NCBI GenBank assembly: GCA_020634565.1
Contig: JACKBN010000002.1
Span: 372,001 to 436,000 of the forward strand
DNA: 64,000 nt
Source: Ardenticatenaceae bacterium
Lineage (GTDB): Bacteria > Chloroflexota > Anaerolineae > Promineifilales > Promineifilaceae
Reading direction: 5' to 3'
Position numbers and translations under genes: made by a program. Position 1 is the first letter of the stretch. The number at the start of each line of letters is the position of its first letter. Positions 52,242-59,411 of this stretch are shown here, in pieces. Below the pieces are notes generated by a model that was given only the letters and a program-made list of their open reading frames with translations, made no database searches and had not been told where the DNA came from.

Positions 52242-53304
52242 CACAGACGTCGGTGCGGTGGACTTTTTGCAGCGGCTGGTGGAAATTCGGAGCCTGTCTG
52301 GGAAGGAAACGGCCGTTGCCCAGTTCCTCGTCACCCAAATGCAGCAATCTGGCTTCACCGCCTACGTAGATGCCGCAGGCAACGCCGTGGGCGAACGGTG
52401 CTGCCCCGATGCTGACGGGCAAATCACGCAGGAAATTGTGCTGCTGGGCCACATGGACACCGTCCCCGGCGACATTCCCGTGCGGCAGGAAGATGGCAAG
52501 TTATTCGGCCGTGGCAGCGTCGATGCCAAAGGGCCGCTGGCCAGCTTCATCGTCGCCGCGGCTCGGGCCAACCTGCCACCAGGCACCCGCCTCGTCGTGG
52601 TCGGTGCAGTAGAAGAAGAAGCCGCGACCTCCAAAGGAGCGCGCCACGTGGCTAGTCAACTGCAACCTGATTTGTGCATCATCGGCGAACCCAGCGGCTG
52701 GGATGGCATCACGCTCGGCTACAAAGGACGGCTGCTCATCGACGCCACGTTTGCCCAGCCAATGAGCCACACCGCCGGATCAGAATCTGGCGCGGCGGAA
52801 CTGGGGCTGGCCTGGTACAACGCGGTCATGGCCTACATTAACCAGTTCAACACCGAGCAGTCGCGGCTGTTCGACCAACTGCTGCCCTCGGTACGCCATC
52901 TGCACACCAGCAGTGACGGCCTGCAAAACCAACTGGAGATGAAATTGGGCATTCGCCTGCCGCCCAACTTTGACGTGGCGGAATTTGAAAGCTGGCTGCG
53001 CAACCAGGCTGGCAAGGCGGGCACGCTGCGCAGCTACGCCCACGAACCCGCCATCCAGACCAAACGGACCAATCCACTGGCGCAGGCGCTCAATCGAGCC
53101 ATTCGGCAGGCGGGCGGCGTGCCCACCTACAAACTCAAAACCGGCACCTCAGACATGAACGTGGTGGGGCCGGTGTGGCGCTGTCCCATCGTGGCTTACG
53201 GGCCGGGCGACAGCGCGCTGGACCACACGCCCGACGAACACATCATCATCGCCGAATATTTGCAGGCAATCGAGGTGCTGGAAACAGTGCTGACTAATCT
53301 GTAG
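52222..53304 (+). CDS. lysK: LysW-lysine carboxypeptidase LysK
   Basis: 360 residues from ATG 52222 (AAAGGAG 8 bases upstream; GTG 52216 also in frame). M20-type metallopeptidase: LLGHMDTVPGDIPV (zinc His and bridging region), LFGRGSVDAKGPLASFI, VGAVEEEAATSKGARH (catalytic Glu) and CIIGEPSGWDGITLGYKGRL, then the LKTGTSDMNVVGPVW segment typical of LysK. It releases free lysine (or ornithine) from LysW. It overlaps the end of lysJ by 20 bp. Confidence 0.93.
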   Translation: MSSFPLNTDVGAVDFLQRLVEIRSLSGKETAVAQFLVTQMQQSGFTAYVDAAGNAVGERCCPDADGQITQEIVLLGHMDTVPGDIPVRQEDGKLFGRGSVDAKGPLASFIVAAARANLPPGTRLVVVGAVEEEAATSKGARHVASQLQPDLCIIGEPSGWDGITLGYKGRLLIDATFAQPMSHTAGSESGAAELGLAWYNAVMAYINQFNTEQSRLFDQLLPSVRHLHTSSDGLQNQLEMKLGIRLPPNFDVAEFESWLRNQAGKAGTLRSYAHEPAIQTKRTNPLAQALNRAIRQAGGVPTYKLKTGTSDMNVVGPVWRCPIVAYGPGDSALDHTPDEHIIIAEYLQAIEVLETVLTNL

Positions 53305-53328
53305 CCGCGCTTTCTTAGCGAGTTAAGG

Positions 53329-53346
53329 CGCGGATTGGAATCCGCG
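53329..53346. repeat. Small GC-rich hairpin
   Basis: CGCGGATT (53329-53336), GG, AATCCGCG (53339-53346) in the lysK-hcs gap; a wider GTAGCCGCG...CGCGGCTAC pairing encloses it. No T-run, so not an obvious terminator. Confidence 0.55.
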
Positions 53347-53365
53347 GCTACGACGGGAAAATCGT

Positions 53366-54508
53366 ATGAGCATAGAAAATTTTTCGATAATTGAATCCAC
53401 CCTGCGTGAGGGAGAGCAGTTTGTCAATGCGTTTTTCAGCATCGAGGAGAAGATTCGCATTGCCACGCTGCTGGATGCGTTTGGCGTGGAATATCTGGAG
53501 CTGACCTCGCCGCTGGCCTCGCCACAAAGCGCCAAGGATTGCACGACGATTGCCAAAATGGGGCTAAACGCCCGGATTTTGACGCACACGCGCTGCAATT
53601 TGGAAGATGCCAAGCGGGCGGTCGATTGCGGCGTGGATGGTGTGGATGTGGTCATCGGCACCTCGTCTTATTTGCGCGATTTCAGCCACGGGCTGAGCAT
53701 TCCGCAAATTCTGGAGTTGGCGCAAGAAGTGGTGGCGTATTTGCTAAGCCAGGGCGTGGAAACGCGCTTCAGCACGGAGGACAGTCTGCGCAGCAATTTT
53801 GAGGACATCCTGCAAATTTACAAGGCGGTGGACCAGCTTGGCGTGCACCGGGTGGGCGTGGCGGACACGGTGGGCGTGGGCACGCCACACCAAATTTACG
53901 ACATCGTGGCCACGCTGCGACAAAACATTCAGTGCGATATTGAGTTTCACGGACACAATGATTCGGGCTGCGCCATTGCCAATGCATACGCAGCTTTGGA
54001 AGCGGGCGCAACGCACATCGACACCAGCATCTTGGGCATCGGTGAGCGGAACGGCATTACGCCGCTGGGCGGTTTTGTGGCCCGACTTTACGCCACGGAC
54101 AGGTCATTGGTGAAGAAATACAACCTGCCGCTGATCCGCAATCTGGATCAGACAATCGCCCATTTGGTGCAGGTGGAAATTCCGTTCAACAATTACATCA
54201 CGGGGTTTGCCAGCTTCACGCACAAGGCGGGCATTCATGCCAAAGCGGTGCTAAATAACCCCAGCACGTACGAAATTTTAAGTCCGGAAGATTTTGGGCT
54301 GACGCGGTACGTACACGTGGCGCACCGGCTCACGGGCTGGAATGCGATCAAAAGCCGAGCGGATCAGTTAGGCTTGGAACTGGACAAGGCACAGCTCCGG
54401 CAGTTGGCAGAACAAATTAAGATATTGGCGGATAACGGCCGTATCACTCTGGAAGATGTTGATGATTTGCTGTATGAGGCGGCGGAACGGCAAAAGATAG
54501 CAATTTAG
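53366..54508 (+). CDS. hcs: Homocitrate synthase
   Basis: 380 residues, HMGL-like TIM barrel. IIESTLREGEQFVNAFFS at the N-terminus (Arg and Glu of the active site), VRFSTEDS-type motif (ETRFSTEDSLRSN), the metal-binding FHGHNDSGCAIANA and GERNGITPLGGF are as in homocitrate synthases. It condenses acetyl-CoA with 2-oxoglutarate, the first step of the aminoadipate lysine pathway. In Thermus this enzyme is feedback-inhibited by lysine. It is unlike the longer LeuA. Position inside the LysW operon supports homocitrate rather than isopropylmalate or citramalate. Confidence 0.9.
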   Translation: MSIENFSIIESTLREGEQFVNAFFSIEEKIRIATLLDAFGVEYLELTSPLASPQSAKDCTTIAKMGLNARILTHTRCNLEDAKRAVDCGVDGVDVVIGTSSYLRDFSHGLSIPQILELAQEVVAYLLSQGVETRFSTEDSLRSNFEDILQIYKAVDQLGVHRVGVADTVGVGTPHQIYDIVATLRQNIQCDIEFHGHNDSGCAIANAYAALEAGATHIDTSILGIGERNGITPLGGFVARLYATDRSLVKKYNLPLIRNLDQTIAHLVQVEIPFNNYITGFASFTHKAGIHAKAVLNNPSTYEILSPEDFGLTRYVHVAHRLTGWNAIKSRADQLGLELDKAQLRQLAEQIKILADNGRITLEDVDDLLYEAAERQKIAI

Positions 54509-54556
54509 GAACACAGAGTTTCGCAGAGAAGGCACGGAGTATCACAGAGAAAGGAA
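54509..54556. repeat. CACAGAG-type spacer repeat
   Basis: GAACACAGAGTTTCGCAGAG...TATCACAGAGAAAGG fills the hcs-lysT gap; related to the CACAGATT family. The ribosome site of lysT (AAGGAAAAGG) is at its right end. Confidence 0.65.
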
Positions 54557-54564
54557 AAGGAAAA

Positions 54565-55796
54565 ATGGGACAAACATTAGCTGAACAAATTTTGAGCCAG
54601 AAAGCGGGAACGGCCGTTTCCCCTGGTGATTTGGTCGTGATAGAGCCGGATGTGGCGATGGGGCATGATTCGCTCTCGCCGGGGATCATCAACATTATGC
54701 ACGACCGGCTGAAAGCCGAGCGGGTACACAATCCGGAGCAGGTGGTGCTGGTGATGGATCATGTCGCGCCGGCCTCGACCGTGGGCGTGGCCGACAACCA
54801 GAACAAGGTGCGGCGTTTTGCCCGCGAGCAAGGGGCGCGGCTGTTTGAGATTGGTCGCGGCATTTGCCACCAGGTGCTGGTGGAAGAAGGCATCGCCCAG
54901 CCAGGGCGGGTCATCATCGGCTCCGATTCACACTCGACGAGCTACGGCGCGGTGGGCGCGTTTGGCAGCGGCATGGGCTCCACGGACATCGCGCTGGCCT
55001 GGGCCACGGGCAAAACGTGGCTGCGCGTGCCGGAGACGATTCGGGTGGTGGCAAACGGCCGTTTCCAACCCGGCGTCGATGCCAAAGATTTTGCCCTGAA
55101 GCTGTGCCGCGTCCTGGGCATTGGCGGGGCGACGTACAAAGCGGTGGAGTATCACGGTTTGGACTGGCTGCCGCTGAACGGCCGTCAAACCGTGAGCAGC
55201 ATGGCGATTGAGCTGGGGGCCAAGGCGGGCATCTTCCCGCCCGATGGCGCAGTGGCCCAGCGATATGAGGTGCCGGAGTGGCTATTTGTCGATCCGCAAG
55301 CCAACTATGAGCAAACCATTGAAATCGATCTGGACAGCTTGCAGCCACAGGTCGCGATTCCGCATTCGGTGGATGACGTGGTGGATTTGGGCGAGGTGGC
55401 TGGCACGAAGGTGGATGTGATCTTTTTGGGGACGTGTACAAACGGCCGTTACGAAGATATGCGCGAAGCGGCCGAAATTTTGCGCGGTCGCCAGCTGGCC
55501 AGCGGCGTGCGGCTCATCGTCAGCCCGGCCAGCCGGTTAGAGCTGCAACGGGCCATCGGCGACGACACGATGAACACGCTGCTCGAATCGGGCGCGACGC
55601 TGACAACCCCCGGCTGCGGTCCCTGCATGGGGCGGCATCAGGGCACGCTGGGTCAGGGCGATGTTTGCCTCTCTACCGGCAACCGCAACTTTCGCGGGCG
55701 GATGGGGCATCCCACGTCGCAAATTTATCTGTCCAGCCCGGCAGTGGCGCGGCGTCGGCCATCACCGGCCACATCACCGACCCACGAGAGATTTAA
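54565..55796 (+). CDS. lysT: Homoaconitase large subunit LysT, frameshift near its 3' end
   Basis: About 410 residues, aconitase/LeuC-like. DNQNKVRRFAREQGARLFEIGRGICHQV, IIGSDSHSTSYGAVGAFGSGMGSTD, the 4Fe-4S Cys in FLGTCTNGRYEDM and in TPGCGPCMGRHQG, and a terminal SGNRNFRGRMGH-type motif (STGNRNFRGRMGHPTSQIYLSSPAVA). After SPAVA the frame shifts: adding one G near 55750 restores AAASAITGHITDPREI and a stop at 55794. As written, the frame instead runs through the spacer into lysU. With LysU it isomerises homocitrate to homoisocitrate. Confidence 0.9.
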
Positions 55797-55880
55797 TCAT
55801 CCACAGATTTCGCAGATTACACAGATTTTCCCCTTGCTCTCTGTGAATCTCTGTGTCTTCTCTGCGCAACTCTGTGTTCC
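55797..55880. repeat. CACAGATT/CTCTGTG-type spacer repeat
   Basis: CACAGATTTCGCAGATTACA followed by TCTCTGTGAATCTCTGTGTC and TCTCTGCGCAACTCTGTG units, filling the lysT-lysU gap. Confidence 0.75.
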
Positions 55881-55899
55881 ACTTTTAAGGAGCAAAAAA

Positions 55900-56397
55900 A
55901 TGACAAGAATATGGAAATTTGGCAAAGATGTCGATACCGATCAGATCGTTCCGGGACGGTATGCGCCGTACATGTTGAAAGAAGGACAAGACGTAAAAGA
56001 TTATGCCTTTTGCGAGGCGCGGCCTGATTTTGCCGCCGACGCCCAGCTGGGCGACATCATCGTGGCCGATGAAAATTTTGGCTGCGGTTCGTCGCGGGAA
56101 TACGCGCCAGAAGCACTGCGCCGCCGTGAGATTGGGGGGATTATTGCGCCCAGCTTCGCCCGCATCTTTTTCCGCAACGCAATTAATTTGGGCATCCCGC
56201 TGTATGAATCTAAAGAGGCGCATGGATTGGTTGAGGATGGCGAGGAAGCGGCGCTAGATTTGGTTAATAACCAGCTACAAACAGCCAACACGACGCTGAA
56301 TTTACCCAGCCTGCCTGCCTTTGCCCAGGAAATTATGCAGGCGGGTGGCATTGTGCCGTATGTGCGTGAGAACGGCCGTTTCCCTGGCGAAGCGTAA
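55900..56397 (+). CDS. lysU: Homoaconitase small subunit LysU
   Basis: 165 residues from ATG 55900 with AAGGAG 7 bases upstream. LeuD-like swivel domain: WKFGKDVDTDQIVPGRYAPYM, ENFGCGSSREYAPEALRR and IAPSFARIFFRNAINLGIPLYES. It completes the homoaconitase active site with LysT. Because of the 1-base deletion at the end of lysT, the raw sequence joins both subunits in a single reading frame through the spacer repeat, but the independent ribosome site shows it is a separate gene. Confidence 0.94.
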   Translation: MTRIWKFGKDVDTDQIVPGRYAPYMLKEGQDVKDYAFCEARPDFAADAQLGDIIVADENFGCGSSREYAPEALRRREIGGIIAPSFARIFFRNAINLGIPLYESKEAHGLVEDGEEAALDLVNNQLQTANTTLNLPSLPAFAQEIMQAGGIVPYVRENGRFPGEA

Positions 56398-56462
56398 AAT
56401 TTTATCCACAGATTACGCAGATTACACAGATTAATAACTGTTGAATCTGCGTAATCTTTGAT
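56398..56462. repeat. CACAGATT-type spacer repeat, hairpin-forming
   Basis: CCACAGATTACGCAGATTAC and CACAGATTAATA pair with TGAATCTGCGTAATCTTTG. It fills the start of the gap between lysU and the dehydrogenase gene. Confidence 0.75.
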
Positions 56463-56487
56463 TCTTTCACACCAAAAAGAGTTTGAT

Positions 56488-57477
56488 ATGCCAAAATTAT
56501 GCGTCATGCCCGGCGATGGCATCGGGCAAGAAGTGATTCCGGCAGCAGTGACCATCTTGCAAGCCGCCCTGCCCAACCTGGAAATTGTGGAGGCCGAAGC
56601 GGGCTGGGGCTGTTTTGAAAAACACGGCGCGTCCGTGCCAGATGCCACTTTAGACATGATTCGCGAGTGCGGGGCGGGACTGTTTGGCGCGGTCTCGTCG
56701 CCATCGCGCAAGGTGGCGGGCTACCGCAGCGCCATCCTGACGATGCGGCAGGAGCTTAACCTCTATGCGAATATCCGCCCGGTGCAAAGCTGGCCCCGCG
56801 TCTCCCCCCGCCCCGATGTGAACCTGATTGTGGTGCGGGAGAACAGCGAGGGATTGTACGTGGGAAAGGAGGAGTCGGATGGGGAAACGGCCGTTGCCCA
56901 GCGCATCATCACCCGCACAGCCAGCCAGCGCATCGGCCAAAAAACGGCCGAACTGGTGCAAGCGCTCGGCCGCCAAAAAGTGACCATCGTGCACAAAGCC
57001 AACGTGCTGCCCCTCACTGATGGCCTGTTCCGGGACACGGTGCGGCAGGAAATTGCGCAAGGTGCTCCAGAGGCGGAAATCAACGAACTGCTGGTGGATG
57101 TGGCCGCGCTGAAGATGGTGGGCTCACCGGAAATCTTTGATGTGATTGTGACAACCAATTTGTTTGGCGATATTTTGTCCGACGCGGCGGCGCATTGGGG
57201 CGGCGGGATGGGTCTGGCGGCGTCGCTGAACTGGGGGGATGGGCTGGCCATCGCCGAACCGGTGCACGGCTCTGCGCCGGACATTGCGGGACAGGGCATC
57301 GCCAATCCGCTGGCGGCGGTGCTGAGTACGGCGCTGCTGGCTCGGTTTGTGTGGGGTCTGGGGGATGTGGCGGATCGGTTGGAAACAGCCGTTCAGCAAA
57401 CCCTCGCCGCCGACAATTACCCCCAACTCACCGCCACCCGCGCCATTCAAGATGCAGTCCTGGTCAATCTTAGATAG
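56488..57477 (+). CDS. hicdh: Homoisocitrate dehydrogenase
   Basis: 329 residues from ATG 56488 (an in-frame TTG at 56458 lies in the repeat). Isocitrate/isopropylmalate dehydrogenase family: CVMPGDGIGQEVIPAA, the substrate loop around MRQELNLYANIRPVQ, VVRENSEGLYVG, KANVLPLTDGLFRD, TTNLFGDILSDAAAHWGGGMG and EPVHGSAPDIAGQGIANP. Length and loop are closer to homoisocitrate than to isopropylmalate enzymes, and it closes the aminoadipate branch here. An aminoadipate aminotransferase (LysN) is not in the window. Confidence 0.9.
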   Translation: MPKLCVMPGDGIGQEVIPAAVTILQAALPNLEIVEAEAGWGCFEKHGASVPDATLDMIRECGAGLFGAVSSPSRKVAGYRSAILTMRQELNLYANIRPVQSWPRVSPRPDVNLIVVRENSEGLYVGKEESDGETAVAQRIITRTASQRIGQKTAELVQALGRQKVTIVHKANVLPLTDGLFRDTVRQEIAQGAPEAEINELLVDVAALKMVGSPEIFDVIVTTNLFGDILSDAAAHWGGGMGLAASLNWGDGLAIAEPVHGSAPDIAGQGIANPLAAVLSTALLARFVWGLGDVADRLETAVQQTLAADNYPQLTATRAIQDAVLVNLR

Positions 57478-57483
57478 GAAGGA

Positions 57484-57600
57484 AAAAACCACAGATTTCG
57501 CAGATTACGCAGATTTTTCTTTGCTTTTATGCAACTTTGAGACTTTCTGTGAGTTTTTACAAGCAAAAAATCAGCGTTTATCTGCGTTCATCTGCGTCCC
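57484..57600. repeat. CACAGATT and CAGATGAACGCAGATAAACG-type spacer repeats
   Basis: CACAGATTTCGCAGATTACG, then AGCGTTTATCTGCGTTCATC. The right part is translated on the minus strand as the C-terminus (GTQMNADKR) of the next gene, so the repeat supplies its end. Confidence 0.7.
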
Positions 57601-59061
57601 ATTCTGTTCTTCCACGCCGAGGCGGGTAACGGCCGTTGCCAAGCCAACCAGCAGCCAAAACGCCGTCACCGCGTGGTGAAATTCCAGATTGAAGAGGTAA
57701 TGGTCAAAAATACCGGCCGCCAGCCCGCCGACGATGGCCGCGTGCAGCCCCAGCCAGAGCGCGTCCAAATCCTCACGCGCCTTGAAAATGTGGCGGTGGG
57801 ACAGCCCGTAAAAAAAGAGGGTGCCAATCACGGCGAAAAACGCCAGCAGCCCGACGAGCCCCATCACCTGGGCAATGGTCAGGTAAACGTTGGCCACACC
57901 GAGGTAAAGGTCGATATCGGGCGTACCGGCAAAGCCCACGCCGATGACGGGATAGCGCAAAATCAGGGTGATGGCGTCCTGGTATTCGCCAAAGCGCATT
58001 TGGGTGGCCAAATCCTGCCCCTGAATGCCCTCCACAAAGCGCTCGATGTAGGTTTGGGCTACGGGCAGCAGCAGCAAGAGCAGACCACCGCCGAACATGT
58101 AAGGAATCAGACGCCGGTAGCGCAAGATGGCGATGAAGCCCAAGCCAGCCGCCAGACCGAACATCGCCCCGCGCGAAAAGGTGAGCACGACGCCAAGGAA
58201 AATCGAGCCGACAATGCCCCAGGTGAGCCAACGGGGAAACAACGGCCGTTTCGCCACCAGCTGCGGGCCAGCCAGAGCGCCAATCATCAACAGAAGTCCA
58301 CCCAGCACGTTTGGGTCTACGGAAGTGCCAATAGCCCGGACGGACAGTTCCGGGTTTTCCTCGATGTAGCGAATGACCCAGCCGCCAGGATAGCCAATGC
58401 GGGTGAGAAAGTTCAAAATGGTGTTGGCGGTATCTTCCGGCAAAAGCCAAAAAACGATACCCAAAACGGCCGCTCCCGCCCCGGTCAGCAGCACCACCTT
58501 CACCAATCGCTCCAACCGTTCCTGCGTGCGGCAATAATCGACGATGATGTAGACAAAGCCGAGGCTCAGCAGCAGCTCGGCGAATTTGCGCAGCAGCGTG
58601 GGGGTGAGCGGCCCGTTGCTCAGGCCAAAAATGAAGGCAAAGATGGCTACCAAAATGAAGATGAGCAGCGGCACGGCGATGGGCGCCGTCACCAAATCGC
58701 GCTGCGCGCCAGTGACAATGGCTAGCAACCAAACACCCACCACCGCGCCAAGTGCCAAATCCAAAAAGGTGGGCGTGAGGCCAATGTCCACGGGAAGAGT
58801 GGCAAACGGCAGCAGGCAGACCACGGCGATGACGCCCCAAAAGCCAATCTCGATGTCGCGCAAAACCACGTAGGCGACGATGATGGCGATAACGAACGCA
58901 GCCCCAGCCAGCGGCCCGCCAAAGCCGAGAATGACGCCGCCGAGTACGGCCGTAATCCCCACCAACAGGCCCAACATCCATTTTGACTTGGTGGGGTCAA
59001 CTGAATCGGGGGTGAGAAACGGCCGTTTTCTGCCTTCAGGTTCTTGTGTTGCGGTTGCCAT
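57571..59061 (-). CDS. O-antigen ligase/polymerase-like membrane protein
   Basis: 496 residues with about 12 membrane helices. The O-antigen ligase (Wzy_C) region includes LTFSRGAMFGLAAGLGFIAILRYRR and, after a periplasmic-type loop (EGIQGQDLATQMRFGEYQDAITLILRYPVIGVGFA), the second conserved Arg region. These proteins join polysaccharide units to lipid carriers or polymerise them. The last nine or so residues come from a spacer-type repeat. Its ATG overlaps the stop of the MazG-like gene upstream. It is convergent with the lysine operon; no clear terminator lies between. Confidence 0.85.
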   Translation of the reverse strand: MATATQEPEGRKRPFLTPDSVDPTKSKWMLGLLVGITAVLGGVILGFGGPLAGAAFVIAIIVAYVVLRDIEIGFWGVIAVVCLLPFATLPVDIGLTPTFLDLALGAVVGVWLLAIVTGAQRDLVTAPIAVPLLIFILVAIFAFIFGLSNGPLTPTLLRKFAELLLSLGFVYIIVDYCRTQERLERLVKVVLLTGAGAAVLGIVFWLLPEDTANTILNFLTRIGYPGGWVIRYIEENPELSVRAIGTSVDPNVLGGLLLMIGALAGPQLVAKRPLFPRWLTWGIVGSIFLGVVLTFSRGAMFGLAAGLGFIAILRYRRLIPYMFGGGLLLLLLPVAQTYIERFVEGIQGQDLATQMRFGEYQDAITLILRYPVIGVGFAGTPDIDLYLGVANVYLTIAQVMGLVGLLAFFAVIGTLFFYGLSHRHIFKAREDLDALWLGLHAAIVGGLAAGIFDHYLFNLEFHHAVTAFWLLVGLATAVTRLGVEEQNGTQMNADKR

Positions 59062-59369
59062 TAATCAATAAATCCTTCTGCTTTCAGCCGCCTGTGTGAT
59101 TGCTCTATCGAGGCAGCTAGTTCAGCTTCAATGCCGTAATGCACGGCCAACGTGAGGGCACAACGCAGCACATCCTGCACCTCTTTGGCCAGCTTGATTG
59201 TATCTGGTTCGCCCAACTTTTGCCGCTTGACGCCGCTAGCCTCAAAATGATTTACCTGCGCTGCCAACTCGCCGCACTCCTCCGCCAGCCGCGTCACCAT
59301 TTGGAATGGATCGTCACCGTCGGGAAAGCGTTTCATCAAGCCGTGGGTGATTTGGTACAGTTTTTCCAT
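59061..59369 (-). CDS. MazG-like nucleotide pyrophosphohydrolase
   Basis: 102 residues from ATG 59369. All-alpha NTP pyrophosphatase fold with the metal-binding EECGELAAQV motif and the second acidic helix KEVQDVLRCAL. Such single-domain MazG proteins hydrolyse non-canonical or excess (d)NTPs to NMP. An extension to 59402 would read through the palindromic repeat and is not credible. Its stop overlaps the start of the O-antigen-ligase-like gene. Substrate not predictable. Confidence 0.8.
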   Translation of the reverse strand: MEKLYQITHGLMKRFPDGDDPFQMVTRLAEECGELAAQVNHFEASGVKRQKLGEPDTIKLAKEVQDVLRCALTLAVHYGIEAELAASIEQSHRRLKAEGFID

Positions 59370-59382
59370 AATTTTGCTGCCG

Positions 59383-59411
59383 GTAGAGACGTTGCAATGC
59401 AACGTCTCTAC
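59383..59411. repeat. Dispersed palindrome GTAGAGACGTTGCA
   Basis: GTAGAGACGTTGCA (59383-59396), a single A, then TGCAACGTCTCTAC (59398-59411): perfect 14-bp arms. A near-identical palindrome is common in other phyla from memory. It covers the stop codon of the gene to its right (59408-59410, minus strand). Confidence 0.8.

Noticed and set aside
50041..57600. CRISPR-like repeats (CACAGATT family)
   Set aside because: Copies are scattered singly in gene gaps with variable modules; there is no array with regular spacers and no cas gene.
57773..58981. 402-codon minus-strand frame in another phase of the O-antigen-ligase-like gene
   Set aside because: Arg/His/Trp-rich translation without membrane helices or motifs; the true frame has about 12 helices.
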